Assembly (NCBI GenBank): GCA_020744425.1
Contig: JAGMUV010000001.1
Span: 5,828,001-5,892,000 of the forward strand
Direction: 5' to 3'
Source of the DNA: Dactylonectria macrodidyma
Lineage: Eukaryota > Ascomycota > Sordariomycetes > Hypocreales > Nectriaceae
DNA length: 64,000 bases
Below the pieces are notes generated by a model. It saw only the letters and a list, made by a program, of their open reading frames with translations, searched no databases and had not been told where the DNA came from. The translations under genes and the position numbers were made by a program. Shown here piece after piece: positions 34,559-45,685 of the stretch. Positions within the stretch are counted from its first letter, which is position 1; every line of letters begins with the position of its first letter.

Positions 34559-35797
34559 TTTACGTGTTTCGGGTGCGACAAAAACCAATAGAGAAAAAAA
34601 AAAGAAAGTAATAACAGACATCATTCAAAAACACGCGCGCCGACCTTCTTCTCCCTGGGTATTCGCTTCCTTGTCTTTTGTAGATCCATTGAGAGCCCGC
34701 CTTTCCAGCCTGAAAACGGACTACCACTCACGTCTTGCTCGAACCAGTTTCTTTTTCTGTAAGTGGTGAGTACCCCCCGGGCCAGTGACTACCGTGACCT
34801 TGTTGCGCTGATGCCGAACCATATTATGCCTAGACTCAGAAGCTCGAGCGAGAATGCTGCACAAGTAAAGCGATTAGCTATTTGAATGACGGAAATTGGG
34901 GAGTATGTTGGTGTCTCTTTTGCTTACGCTGACTGCAAGGCGGCAATGCGCACTCGGGCAAATGACCCGTTCAATTCGTCAAACATTTGAAGCGAGTGTC
35001 CCTATTCCTTAGGCGGAAGTCGAGCAGTATCGAGCTTGGCGATGTATGGTTACGATAGTTTTGACGATTTGCTGGCAGTCTACCTACCAGAAACTTTAGG
35101 GTAGGCAAGTTGAGACGAGCGGGACGGCCTTCTACAACCATGGGCTTGTCAGTGACTTTTATAGATGCTGAACCTGCTCCTCCGTTGCTCAAATCGGAAG
35201 CCGAGGGCCACATGCTCACCATTGTCATACATGTTGTCACACAAGATGCTCGAATCACAGCCCTCGATTCGATGTGGCTATGGAAGCATCTCCGAATAAG
35301 AGCGGATGAGATCCGACCTACCCAGGGCTGAATCCGCCAAGTTTAATGGTGCTTACATGCGCAGGCAAAGGTTCCAGACTAAGTGGATGCTGCCATGCCG
35401 CATATATGGTAGGTTCTTTCAAAAAATCGGTTGTGAACTTATTGGGTGCACCTAGATCCAAGTGTAAGATCGAATTCCCCGATTGTTCGGGACCCCCACG
35501 TCATCTGTGCCAAGCGATAGTGGATAAGGCTGGGATGGAGACGGAAACCCCCCAACTGAAGAATGATGAGCCGGCAATGGGATAAAACACCAGTAATTAC
35601 GTCTTAATATGTCTATATTCTCCCATCACCGGTTCTAAACCCTCTAGGCCTATATTTTACTTCCTGCGCCTCGCGAATCCGCATCAGTCTCTGTGCAATG
35701 CACGAAGATAGTGTCGACGAAAATAGAAAAGGGAAACAAATGCGATTGGCGATAGATATCACCAATGGCATAAATAGAGGGAGCTCGCAGAAAGAGA
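34559..35797. other. Intergenic region between convergent SDR and GNA1
   Basis: About 1.2 kb with the two 3' UTRs. Short frames of under 100 codons are present with no recognisable product. No repeat or RNA gene seen. Confidence 0.55.
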
Positions 35798-36394
35798 TCA
35801 CTGAGATTTACCCTTGGTTCCTTCGTAGTAATGGGCCATCTGGAGCCCTGCGCGTCGGAAGCCGCACTTGACGTAGAATCCTTCGTTGGCCTCACTGCAG
35901 TCCAGAATGCTTTTGTAGCAGCCAACCTTCTCAGCAACGAAGTCGAGTGCCTGGATGATTCGTAGACCGAGTTTCTTGCCCTGCTGGTCCTTGGCGACCG
36001 CGATATCTTCGATGTGGCCGACGGCGCCTAGGCTGTGAATGCTGCACAGGGAAGGACGGTAAGCGTGAATTCTGCACTGGACTCCAAGGGCCAGGTGGTC
36101 GACTTACAACTTGCGCTCTACAATCAGAGCACCCGTACCGACAACGGGACGCTCAGTCTTGGTGGTGTCCTCGATGATGATAACGTAGTAGCTGTTGGCA
36201 TTGGCCATGTGGTCATACTGCTGGTCAAAGTCGGCCTTGCTGATGTCGCCAACAGTTGTGAGAACGCGCAGGCAATCGAGGAAGCCGCTGTCATAGTCGG
36301 ACTTGCGTAGAGCGCGTAGGGTGTAGCCCTCAGGCAAGGCAGCTGAGACCTCGGGGGAGAGGAGGCTGGAAGCGAAGATACCTTCGTGAGCCAT
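35798..36394 (-). CDS. GNA1: Glucosamine 6-phosphate N-acetyltransferase (Gna1)
   Basis: Acetylates glucosamine 6-phosphate with acetyl-CoA, a step toward UDP-GlcNAc for chitin, N-glycans and GPI anchors. Exons are 36108-36394 and 35798-36041, giving 176 residues. The single 66-nt intron joins VERKF to IHSLGAVGHIEDIAV. GNAT features are visible: the HIEDIAVAKDQQGKKLG stretch contains the acetyl-CoA pyrophosphate loop (Q/R-x-x-G-x-G/K type). It is followed by SILDCSEANEGFYVKCGF, the typical C-terminal signature. The length is close to the usual 150-180 residues. The ATG at 36394 has a good context (GCCATGG) and avoids an upstream in-frame extension of low complexity. Confidence 0.93.
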
Positions 36395-37670
36395 GGCGGT
36401 GTCAGGTTGCGCGGGGTGGTGGAGTCGCGGAGTCGGATTGGAGAGCAGGTTCGGTTCGTGCGTTATAGGGCCTCGAGAGGATGAAGATGCGACAGCACTA
36501 CAAGAAGCTGAGAGTTCAATTGTCGAGGGCGAGCAGCGAGGAAAGGTCGAGGAAGGCAAATTAGAATGAGGATGACACGGGGCTGGACTGACGCTTTGAG
36601 TAAGATCGACCCGTAGCCTTTAACAGATTTCCTGGGCGTGGCTATTATTAGTTCAGGTCGGGGAGCTCACTCCAGCAGCGGGTACGGTACTGTTGTCTCA
36701 GCGGTGGGGTGCTTGCTGTTCATTCAATGAGCCAATTGACCCCACGCTGCCATGGCGCTGGCGACAAGATAGGGGCAGCATGTCCACCAAACTAGTCATA
36801 CTGCGCCTCTAGGCGACTCCGGCCGACAAGTGATTGATACATGCCACAATAGCATGGGTCGGTGAGGCTCAGGTATGCTTGGGACTAGAAAGACGGAGTG
36901 GAAGCTGAAGAATATCGGTGCAAGCAACCTTCCATGGAATGTTCTTCCCGGTCGTTAGTGTCACTGTGTGGATAATGGTAGCATTTGAACCCAAGGTTCT
37001 TTCGTCCTTGCCCTCAGCATCATCCACCTGGCACATCACGGCTGACTGGGCTTGTACGCGGAGCGGACTCGGGAAAAAAGTGCCCCCGCGGTGTTCTCAA
37101 CGACGAACAGAGGATATATCTTTCGTCTCTTGCGTTTCTGTATCGCGTGGTCGAGGCTGAGGAAGCTCCAACGCTGTTGAAACCAAGATGGATACACTGG
37201 TAGAGCCGCTCGGAGACAAGAAACCGGATGGCAGATCAATGAAGGGTACCTGCCTTACCTATGTTGGATGCAAGCCAATTGGCGAGGCCCATGGGGGCCG
37301 TGGCAGGTACGAAGGTACGCATGAATGTGTCGTGTCGTGGCTTCCTCTCATAGTCTCACAATTTCACAATCTCGCAATCACATGCAAATATTTCAACCTA
37401 TCTAGTGTGGGCATCATCACTGCCAGTCATTGATTTACCATTCCACCTTGAGCCAATGAGTGACCCAACCATTTGCCAGCTCCCAACGGCATGCCATCCG
37501 ATCTTTGCCACCCCGTTATCATCACTCTGCCATGTTATTGGCGTTTCCTATTCCTGTTCGCGTCCTTGGTGTGACCCTCTTCATAGACCTCTACACCTTC
37601 TCTTCCCCTTCTCAGATGCTGACACAATACTACATTCGATACTGTCGATAATATCGTCCACACCATAAAC
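36395..37670. promoter_or_regulatory. Divergent promoter region of GNA1 and the lipase gene
   Basis: About 1.3 kb between divergent start codons, with no convincing gene. The last 200 bp before the lipase ATG are pyrimidine-rich. Confidence 0.5.
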
Positions 37671-40600
37671 ATGGATAACCGCAATATCCCGCCCGCTTTC
37701 GATGCGACACCTCCAATTCCGAGTCCCACGCTGCTGCCCGCGCCTGTCGCGCAAGCTGTTAGCCTTGCAACGCGATCTACTTGCCTAGCCATCCGCCTCG
37801 GCTCCACTGCTAGTTCTTATGGCCTCAGTGCCGCAAGATTCACCACTCTGTCCAGCCTGGAGCTAGCTCGTGGTATCGTTGAAACTGTCCTGAGCCGTGC
37901 TGGTAGAGAAACCCTTTCTCGGTCTCAAAGCGACCTGGCTACTGTCGATGCCGAGTCTGTCATTGAGCGAAGTCTTGAGCACCTCCATCATGCAATGACA
38001 CAAGTCGTCTTTTGGACAACTGCAGGCTTTCACATTACCGACACCACTATCTCTATCGCTTCAGAGGTTTCACAGCTGTTTCTATCCTCCTTAGATCAGC
38101 TTCTTGGCTCCACTGATTCATCGCGAGCCATTGCCAGTATCATCACCCTGATTCGCCGAGAGTTCCGAGATCCCGCTACGGGTGCCCAAGGCAAACCTCT
38201 TGGTGTTGTCGATCTCACCCTTGGCATATGTGCTTTGGCTTATCTGCAACAATGGTGTTGGAGACTCCCAGACGAAGAGAGGCGTCGCCAAAATCAGGAG
38301 GAGATTATTTGGGACGTCGTGGTTCTCAACGACGGCGAGAGGGTTGATGTCCAAGAACAGAGCCCCAAGGTCCACACAAACTCGCAAACAAAAAAACTAC
38401 AACATCAAATTGGCAGTTCAAGGGGCAGACATTCGGAGCTATCGCAGGAACATTACGAAAGTGTTGCTAATGACGACGACGAGGCTGCTTTCCGCAGGCT
38501 CAAAGACCAGATTGTGGATTCTCTACCGCCAGAAACCACAGTCTCTATATCCAACTCCATCTCCACAAGTCAAACCATTACGATCGATATCGATGGGCCT
38601 CGACCACTATCTCTACCTACCTTGCCGGGGGCGGAAATAGTGGAAACCAAGGTCACACGGTCTCCCCAGGGACGATTGAACAATCCAAGGGAACCGTCCT
38701 ACCGAGTGGTGTACAAGCTTGAAAGATCCAAGGTTGAGACTACCACATTTCAGAACCGAATCGAATCTCCAAAATTCATCGAGGTTCCAAATAATGACGA
38801 GCCGGTTCAAGAAGCGCAGCTTCAGGAACCATCCAGATTACCCAAGAAAAGAGCGCAGGCTAGTCTCAAGCCACCACCACGTAATCGCACAGTTGTTCCG
38901 AAGGACGACAGATCTCAACAATATCGAACTACAACACGGGAAACCTCGAAACCTCCTCGTAACTCGACCCAAACTACCAGTAATAGAACACCGAAGATAT
39001 CATACCCATCCCCGCAATCGACCTCATCAACACTCCAACAGAAACCAGAACGTGAAGCTAATCAAAAGAGACTTCGAGTACCTCCGAGCCCAGTTGTCTC
39101 CCGAACCAAAACGGATCCTCCTCAGGATATCTCAACCAAAGCACGAAAGGTGCTACCGAAGAGAAAGACTGACCCACCAATGAGTGGCAAAACTACAGAA
39201 AAAAGAGGAACACTGAAACAAGTTCTTCGAGAAGGCAGCAATTCTTTTTCGAATATGTGGCACAAGGATACTTCAGCTGCCGACAGCAAACATCAGTCAA
39301 GAGGGAAAGGTCGGGCAAGCGAGGCATCGCTGCTCTCCTCAAGCAATCCCGAGTTGCCTCCTTCCACCCAAGCAACAGACAACCCACGCTCCACCTCATT
39401 AATTGATCGTGAAATTGAGAATCCAGAGCTGATCCAACGAAGTTCCTCTCGGGCAAGCTACGTCTCGATCCACGAGTATCGACGTGACTCCATCGTCTCT
39501 CAAACCGACAAATACTCTATTCACTCTAATGCCCTTGGTCCAAGGCCAAACACCCCTACTGTTACTAGGACTGATCTTGCTACCGATTCACCCTACTCCA
39601 AGTCTTGGAATGACGGCAACTCCCTTAGCCCAGTCCGGCCAAGGTCTGCAGCGGGTCATCGTCGCGCCGCATCAAACGTGCCGAGCCTCTACAGCCTGGC
39701 ATCCAATGACTCTCAGTCATCCCTGGTGCTAGCGTCTTACCACCAGAAGAGTGCATACACTGCGGCAGATGCGTTGAGCATTCTTCGACGAGATGGAGAA
39801 GTCGATGGAATCTTTCCTAGAACTCATGTACTGCGTAACATTACCAGGTACATGCGATTCTCATCAGCATCCTATGGGTCAAATTTCCTCAAGGTCATGG
39901 GCATCTCGAAGCAGATGCCAATTGTGCAAGCCTGGGATGGTATCCACAACGACGTTAGGCACTTTGTTCATCATACAGAATCCGACACGCACAGCGTCCT
40001 GCTTGCGTCCTTTGTTGATCCTGAGGGAGGAGCGGACTCAAGCGGCTTAACTGGGACGGGCGTACCGCTGGTACACTACATCTCATTAGATCATGAGGCA
40101 AAGACAGTGGTGCTTGCCTGCCGGGGAACCTTGGGCTTCGAAGACGTCTTGGCGGACCTGACATGTGATTACGACGTTCTGACTTGGTGTGACCGTGGGT
40201 ACAAGGTTCACAAAGGAGTTCATGCTTCGGCTCGAAGGCTCCTTTACGGCGGAGATGGGCGTGTATTGGTGACAATTAGGGAAGCATTGCTTGAGTTTCC
40301 GGACTACGGGCTGGTTTTGTGCGGTCACTCTCTGGGCGGTGCAGTGACGGCTCTCCTCGGTGTGATGCTCTCTGAGCCAAACCCAGTTGGCGCTGGGTTT
40401 GTCACGGCTGTGGAACCTCACAGAGGGTTGAGCAGTTCACCAGCATGCGAGGCTGTTCCGCTGGACCATCCATGCCTGCCCTCAGGTCGCCCAATCCACG
40501 TCTATGCTTACGGGCCACCCGGCACAATGTCAACATCGCTCCGAAAAAGGACCCGAGGTCTCATCACGAGTATCATACATGGAAATGATATTGTTCCATA

Positions 40601-41063
40601 TCTGTCACTGGGTTCCCTCCGCGATTCTCAGGCCGTCGCCTTAGCCTTCAAAGACGATCAACATCAGGCAAAGGATGAGATTCGCCAGAGGGTCTGGCAC
40701 GCCCTGCAGACTGGCATCACTCAAAAATGGTATGGGAGTTCATCAGTCACTTCCATTGAAGAGAAATCGGAATGGGGGCTTCCGCTATTGCATGCATTAA
40801 GAGCCGCTATGACGAACCAGAAGCTGGTGCCGCCCGGGGAGGTTTTTACTGTTGAGACTCAGCGAGTACTCAGACGAGACGCATTTCTTCTCCTTGAAGA
40901 AGATCATCTTGGGAGACCGGCACAGAGAATTGTCTTGAAGTATGTTAAAGATGTGGAGGCTCGCTTTCAGGAGTTGAGATTCGGCACGAGTATGTTGATG
41001 GATCACAGTCCGGCCAGGTACGAGGAAGCCCTGGACAAACTTCGCCTTGGTGTCACTGTGTAA
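37671..41063 (+). CDS. Class-3 lipase, sn1-specific diacylglycerol lipase-like
   Basis: Single exon of 1,130 residues. The N-terminal 200 residues are helical and hydrophobic in places (FWTTAGFHITDTTISIASEVSQLF; IASIITLIRREF) and may associate with membranes. Residues about 230-690 are disordered and rich in S, P, K and R. The alpha/beta-hydrolase of the Lipase_3 family covers about 700-1000: it begins around ALSILRRDGEVDGIFPRTHVL and contains YISLDHEAKTVVLACRGT, the nucleophile elbow GHSLGG with Ser887, and Asp973 in HGNDIVPYLSLG. This architecture fits fungal relatives of DAG lipase alpha/beta, which release fatty acids from diacylglycerol or related lipids. The catalytic histidine was not placed with confidence. 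No signal peptide is seen. Confidence 0.9.
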   Translation: MDNRNIPPAFDATPPIPSPTLLPAPVAQAVSLATRSTCLAIRLGSTASSYGLSAARFTTLSSLELARGIVETVLSRAGRETLSRSQSDLATVDAESVIERSLEHLHHAMTQVVFWTTAGFHITDTTISIASEVSQLFLSSLDQLLGSTDSSRAIASIITLIRREFRDPATGAQGKPLGVVDLTLGICALAYLQQWCWRLPDEERRRQNQEEIIWDVVVLNDGERVDVQEQSPKVHTNSQTKKLQHQIGSSRGRHSELSQEHYESVANDDDEAAFRRLKDQIVDSLPPETTVSISNSISTSQTITIDIDGPRPLSLPTLPGAEIVETKVTRSPQGRLNNPREPSYRVVYKLERSKVETTTFQNRIESPKFIEVPNNDEPVQEAQLQEPSRLPKKRAQASLKPPPRNRTVVPKDDRSQQYRTTTRETSKPPRNSTQTTSNRTPKISYPSPQSTSSTLQQKPEREANQKRLRVPPSPVVSRTKTDPPQDISTKARKVLPKRKTDPPMSGKTTEKRGTLKQVLREGSNSFSNMWHKDTSAADSKHQSRGKGRASEASLLSSSNPELPPSTQATDNPRSTSLIDREIENPELIQRSSSRASYVSIHEYRRDSIVSQTDKYSIHSNALGPRPNTPTVTRTDLATDSPYSKSWNDGNSLSPVRPRSAAGHRRAASNVPSLYSLASNDSQSSLVLASYHQKSAYTAADALSILRRDGEVDGIFPRTHVLRNITRYMRFSSASYGSNFLKVMGISKQMPIVQAWDGIHNDVRHFVHHTESDTHSVLLASFVDPEGGADSSGLTGTGVPLVHYISLDHEAKTVVLACRGTLGFEDVLADLTCDYDVLTWCDRGYKVHKGVHASARRLLYGGDGRVLVTIREALLEFPDYGLVLCGHSLGGAVTALLGVMLSEPNPVGAGFVTAVEPHRGLSSSPACEAVPLDHPCLPSGRPIHVYAYGPPGTMSTSLRKRTRGLITSIIHGNDIVPYLSLGSLRDSQAVALAFKDDQHQAKDEIRQRVWHALQTGITQKWYGSSSVTSIEEKSEWGLPLLHALRAAMTNQKLVPPGEVFTVETQRVLRRDAFLLLEEDHLGRPAQRIVLKYVKDVEARFQELRFGTSMLMDHSPARYEEALDKLRLGVTV

Positions 41064-41268
41064 CTTTTTCCTCTTCGAATTCGAAGCCCGTTGATTTTTT
41101 GAGTATTTGATGACGGAATGATTCTTAGGCAGAATGACGGTCAAGACATAGATGAACCACAAAAGGACTATGGAAGGTTGGAAACGAATATGCCATGACT
41201 TGATACACACTAGATTAGACTAACGACGATCCTTTCTTTCAATTATAGACACGACAAACACGCATAGC

Positions 41269-42252
41269 TTAGTCCGCAGTTGTAGTAAGAATTTTCCCGT
41301 CATCGTCGTAGAAGATTTCCTTCGCCTTGACCGACCTCAGGTGATCCACACCTTTGCTCAACTCGCAGTCGTGGTAGAAAAGATAGGTCTTGCCAATGAA
41401 CTCAACAACAGAGTGATGAGTCGTCCATCCGAGAACGGGCTCCAAGATGCGGCCACCATAGGTGAATGGTCCAAGAGGGCTCGTACCAGTGGCATAGCAG
41501 AGGAAGTGTGTGTCGCCCGTTGAGTACGAGAAGTAGTAGGTGTCTCCGCGCTTGTGCAGCCAAGCAGCTTCGAAGAACCGGCGGTCATGGTCATCGGCCT
41601 GGATCGGCTTGCCGGTCTCGGGCGCGAGGATGGTGATCTCCTGCACCTCATCTGCGAACTGGTGCATGTCGACGCTCAATTTGCCGACCCGCGGTCCCTG
41701 GGCACTGACGCCATCGCCGCTGACTTCTTTAGGTCCCTGCCACGATGCATCGAAGATATCGTTACCCTTCTGATAGCACTGTAGCTGGCCGCCCCAGAGA
41801 CCTCCAAAATACAGGTAGGCTTCACCATCGTCATCGACGAAGCAGGCAGGGTCGATGCTGTAGCTGCCCTTAATGGGCTCCGGATCCGGGGTGAATGGGC
41901 CTTCGGGCTTGTCCCCTACCGCGACACCGATACGGAAGATGCCCTGCTTGTCGCGGGCAGGGAAGTAAAGATAGTACTTGCCATCCTTCTCAGCGGCATC
42001 TGGCGCCCAGAGCTGCTTGGATACCCATGGCACGTCTTCCGTCTTCAATACGACGCCATGGTCTGTCACCTCACCAGGCGGGCTGAGGCTGTCAGTGCTA
42101 AAGACGTGGTAGTCGGCCATGTCATATTGATCACCATTGTCATTGAACTTGATGTCTGTCTCGCGGTCGTGTGAAGGATAGATGTACACCTTGCCGTTGA
42201 AGACATGCGCCGAAGGGTCGGCGGTGTAGATGTTGGTGATGAGAGGGGCCAT
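41269..42252 (-). CDS. Glycoside hydrolase family 43 enzyme without signal peptide
   Basis: Intronless, 327 residues. The five-bladed propeller family GH43 is shown by the expected acidic residues: D12 in YTADPSAHVF (general base), D134 in YSIDPACFVDDDG (pKa modulator) and E228 in RRFFEAAWLHK (general acid). Other supporting segments are WAPDAAEKDGKYYLYFPA and PFTYGGRILEP. Members act as alpha-L-arabinofuranosidases, beta-xylosidases or related exo-enzymes. The N-terminus has no hydrophobic signal sequence, and the start has a clean GGCCATGG context, so the product is probably intracellular and would act on imported oligosaccharides. A TATA-like box lies about 80 bp upstream. Lack of introns and of a signal peptide make a bacterial-type ancestry worth testing, but sequence alone does not show transfer. 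Confidence 0.92.
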   Translation of the reverse strand: MAPLITNIYTADPSAHVFNGKVYIYPSHDRETDIKFNDNGDQYDMADYHVFSTDSLSPPGEVTDHGVVLKTEDVPWVSKQLWAPDAAEKDGKYYLYFPARDKQGIFRIGVAVGDKPEGPFTPDPEPIKGSYSIDPACFVDDDGEAYLYFGGLWGGQLQCYQKGNDIFDASWQGPKEVSGDGVSAQGPRVGKLSVDMHQFADEVQEITILAPETGKPIQADDHDRRFFEAAWLHKRGDTYYFSYSTGDTHFLCYATGTSPLGPFTYGGRILEPVLGWTTHHSVVEFIGKTYLFYHDCELSKGVDHLRSVKAKEIFYDDDGKILTTTAD

Positions 42253-42898
42253 GGTGAGAAAATGATCTAAGTGTATGCTGAGCGCGTGCTTGTGACCTGA
42301 ACCGTCAAAAACCGTGGCGGTGATTCAAGTTTATATATGCGTAGACCTACTATCCGCGAACGTATATGGCCCCGCGATTATCATTGTATAAGTGCTGTTG
42401 GAGATGTCAACCCATCGACCATTACCCAATTTATCCAGAAATGCCCCGACCTATTTACCCGGCTACCCCAACCATACCCCAGCCATTTAGGGATGCCGCA
42501 GTAGGAAGACTGGCTGAGTCGGACCTGAAGCCGGAGGATTTCTTGAGGCCCATCATGTAGGTGGCTTGATATAGACGGGGTTGCGGATGATTTTCCCGGC
42601 TAAGTGATCTGATGACATTGGGGAAATACAAAATTCATGGTTGAATCGATGCCTGTACTATTGCCAAGCCTAGCTTTAATATGGCGCTTCAAGGCGAAAC
42701 GAATTTACATCGGGGCTGAAGATAAACAAGCGACTCTCGAGACCAAGTGCGCCGTTTTCCATAAGGAGAATTTCCCCCGTCCAAAGATGCACGTAGGGAT
42801 GGACCCAACTGCCCCCAACCAACGCAAGAGAAATCCAGTCTCAAGATTGTGCATGAAGCAAAATAGACAAGACTGGAGATGCTTGGTCACTTTTTTGT
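42253..42898. other. Intergenic region upstream of the GH43 gene
   Basis: About 650 bp holding the GH43 promoter and the 3' UTR of the CCDC97-like gene. No further gene seen. Confidence 0.6.
42330..42337 (-). promoter_or_regulatory. TATA-like box of the GH43 gene
   Basis: TATATAAA on the minus strand, 78-85 bp upstream of the GH43 ATG at 42252, a plausible distance for a TATA element with a short leader. Not verified experimentally. Confidence 0.5.
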
Positions 42899-43574
42899 TT
42901 AATAATCCTGGACACCAGTCTCTCCATTCCTTTTATCTGCAGCCTTTTCAGTGTTGGGTGCTCCAACATCTTCGACCCAGCCGGGCTCTTCGTCATCAAA
43001 CCAGGCATCTTCAGCGTCTTTCCTAGCCAAAGTGTCAAACTCTTCATTGACATCGATGGCGCTGTAATCAAAGTCTTCATCTTTGCCATGGACAAACCGA
43101 TCCTCTAGAAAATCGCGCCACTGCTGTTGGCCATGGACCTTGTCCGTCGCTGGATGCGCCCAGGACCTGTCTAATGCGATGTCTGTCGCCTCCTCATCAT
43201 TGGCTGCCGGCTTGCTCGCCTGAGGCACGCCAGAAACTTTGGATTCTCCTCGTTCCAAGGCCGCCTCCAGTGTGCGCCCGTAACCCTTGGCCTTGCCTTC
43301 TGCTTCTCGTTCTGCTGGTGTTTGAAACCTCTTTACAAGGCGCTCATACAGAACAGGATCTAGCAGTATATGAGCGCACGGTCAGGAAATGGAAATCCCA
43401 AGTCGGCCTACCAGCCAGCTCATGCTCTAGGCTGTCAAAGTACGTTGCGTTCCGTACTAGGTACTCGCGACGACGATTTTGGGCCTGAATCTGGGCAGCT
43501 CGAGTGGGTGACTTGGGCTCCCAGGGAACCGGCTGCTCGAATCCATCAGGCTTTGTTTGGCGAGTCCACGGCAT
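42899..43574 (-). CDS. CCDC97-like protein (DUF2052)
   Basis: Two exons, 43412-43574 and 42899-43359, joined across a 52-nt intron (donor GTAGGC, acceptor CTAG), giving 207 residues. The join yields HELADPVLYERLVKRFQTPAEREAEGKAKGYGR, which fits the conserved core of this family. The middle has an acidic FLEDRFVHGKDEDFDYSAIDVNEEFD block and a C-terminal AWFDDEEP motif, both typical. CCDC97 in animals has been linked to the SF3B part of U2 snRNP, so a nuclear, splicing-related role is possible; this is inference for the fungal protein. No membrane or catalytic features. Confidence 0.82.
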
Positions 43575-45684
43575 AATAAAAAATACTAGTGTGTTGAAAA
43601 CTAAAATTCGGTTTGCAGCAGCGTGAAACGAACCTGGTATTTGTGTGGTTTCAATTTGTCGTGGCGACAGCGCCAACTTTGCTACCGATGCTTGTTGGTA
43701 CAGTCTAGACAGTGTGTATAACACGGTACTGTAACAACTATCAAACATGGTTCAATCTCTTATGTACAGTCTGAGACCAAAAAGTCTCCGTACACTCCCA
43801 CTTTATGACATCTTTACACTAAGATCCGTCTCCTAATTCGTTCTACAAATGGCTACTAAAATAAATATAAAATAGCACATAAGTTAGGAATTACTATATA
43901 ACTTACTATATATTGAGTACCTGGGCACTAAATAAGGGTTACTGGTCTACATCTGGTGTAAATGTGTCAGTATATGGAGACTTTCGGCCCGAAACTGCCG
44001 TTTACACTCGGTACACCGGTTAGCGATCTGACTATCGTATTTAAGCCAAGTCGTTTTACACGTTGGATAGCCTGTCTCTTGCAGACTTTACAAGCTTGGC
44101 GTGCGTGACCACGAGGTTATCAAGTACCGTTCTTAGAATGGACTTCGCTCGACCAAGTTTAAACCATGGCACAGAGACCATATATTGCGCTTTCGGGTGT
44201 GACATAGAGCGCGGCGTGATCTCGACAAGTCAATTCCTCTCTTGTATGTCACCTACCTTCACATGTTTCTTATCCCGCGTTTCCCTTCAGAGCAGTAGCA
44301 CTTAGTACTCAGCCAAATTGATGCTAGTTCGGCTTTCAATATGAACCTCGTTGTTCCGATGCATCCGCATCCTCCAAGATGCTTACTAGACAGTAAATTG
44401 AACAGAGGGAAGAGACAACTGGGAACGCGATCGTAGGCGGACTGGGCGGGGTGATGAGAGTGACATGAGGTACGCGCAGCACCTACCGTAACGGCGGGTT
44501 CAAATAGGGGCACGTGCAGGAGCCCGACAGAGCGGCTAGAGTCGCGCCATGGATCCTATATTAGATGCGACACACGTACGATGCCAGTTAGTGCCACGGA
44601 ACTATTTACGTGTAATCAGAGTGTAGTTTTTTTTTTGGCGTGATTTTGACCCCCGAGTGTTGGTCAAGAAATTCACATGCACAATGGCTGGTGTGCGGAA
44701 CATCGACCTCTGCCGGGTGACCATGCAGTAAAGATACCATGTGTCCAGTTAGAACCACGTGCGGGGGACTTCGCAGCAGTAGGCAAGCAGAATGCAGCAT
44801 TCAGGAGAGTCATGTGCTGGCAATGGGCGACGCGCTGGGTTTGTTTGAGCTCATCGTCTAACTCACCCAGTTCATCGCGTCTGTTTTCCACACCACATAC
44901 TACATATTAATCGTGGGATCCGTAAATGGAATTACGAGAGTGAGGCGGAATGAGAAGACAATGGATGATGATATGATTTTTTCTCCTCTCTCTTTTCTCG
45001 GCGAGGCTTGAGGACGAGGTCGTCCGGTCCAGGGTCACCCCTGTCCATGTGCCTCAATCAAAGCTGGATGGACGCGATGAGCTATGCAGGCATTCGTTGG
45101 GAGCTGGAAGCTGGGAGCTCTGAGCGGCCCTTGGTGCACCTCTGGGCGCTGGGCTCCGTCGGTTGTGAAATTACAAGACCAAGCAGCTCGCAGCCCGCAT
45201 CATCGGTGACAGTCCGCATGGGGAAATGGGGAGAGAGCATTGACGAGGCATGTATCTAGGTGTAGGTGCATCTCGATCTCGGTAGGTAGGTAGCTTGTCA
45301 TGGTCCTTCATCCCGCCCGCATCTTTACATCTCGCACCCTTTTCCTCGTCCATCTTTTGGTCCATCGTCTTGACCACCTCTGTCACCAACGGCGTGCCCT
45401 GCATTCACTGCAAGCGTCCCTTCGTCAGCTCTAGCCCTGCCTCGTGTCTTCCTGTCGTCCCGAATCCGTCTGTCTCAGCTGCCACTCTTTGAAGAGAAGA
45501 GCTCCATCCCCCGCCGTCACCTGTCACCGCGCGCTACTTCGTACCTGTGGTTGCCCTTTCGTCGTAGCTGTCTCTACCTACCTAGGCTTGGCCCCGTCGA
45601 CACAGCAGCTTGCTTTGGCCGCACCATCAACCCGTTGCCAGCTCATCGTCGGGCCTGACCCGGTCCAGGCCCCATGCTGTCCTA
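43575..45684. other. Region between CCDC97-like gene and SSK1: MITE relic and SSK1 leader
   Basis: About 2.1 kb. The left part contains an AT-rich MITE-like element (listed separately). The right part, about 45.3-45.68 kb, is pyrimidine-rich and probably the SSK1 promoter and leader, with upstream ATGs at 45300 (44-codon frame) and 45674. No convincing protein gene. Confidence 0.55.
43767..43997. mobile_element. MITE-like element with degenerate terminal inverted repeats (Tc1/mariner type?)
   Basis: The left end begins CAGT directly after a TA. The right end, read on the other strand, also begins CAGT. The two ends share a block AAAGTCTCC followed by TA and ACT, and a second matching block (TTTACAC on the left, GTGTAAA on the right) about 15-30 nt further in. 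The interior is AT-rich (43850-43940) with no coding capacity. A TA target duplication is visible only on the left, so the copy is decayed. The class assignment is inferred from CAGT ends and TA. Confidence 0.45.
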
Positions 45685-45685
45685 A
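45674..45685 (+). promoter_or_regulatory. Minimal upstream ORF overlapping the SSK1 start
   Basis: ATG CTG TCC TAA: a three-codon frame in the leader whose TAA shares its last A with the SSK1 ATG (TAATG). Such an arrangement can lower translation of the main frame or couple it to termination and reinitiation. Its use depends on the transcript start, which is unknown. Confidence 0.55.

Noticed and set aside
44495..44515. GGGTTCAAAT motif resembling a tRNA T-arm
   Set aside because: No acceptor stem, D-arm or anticodon arm could be placed around it on either strand.
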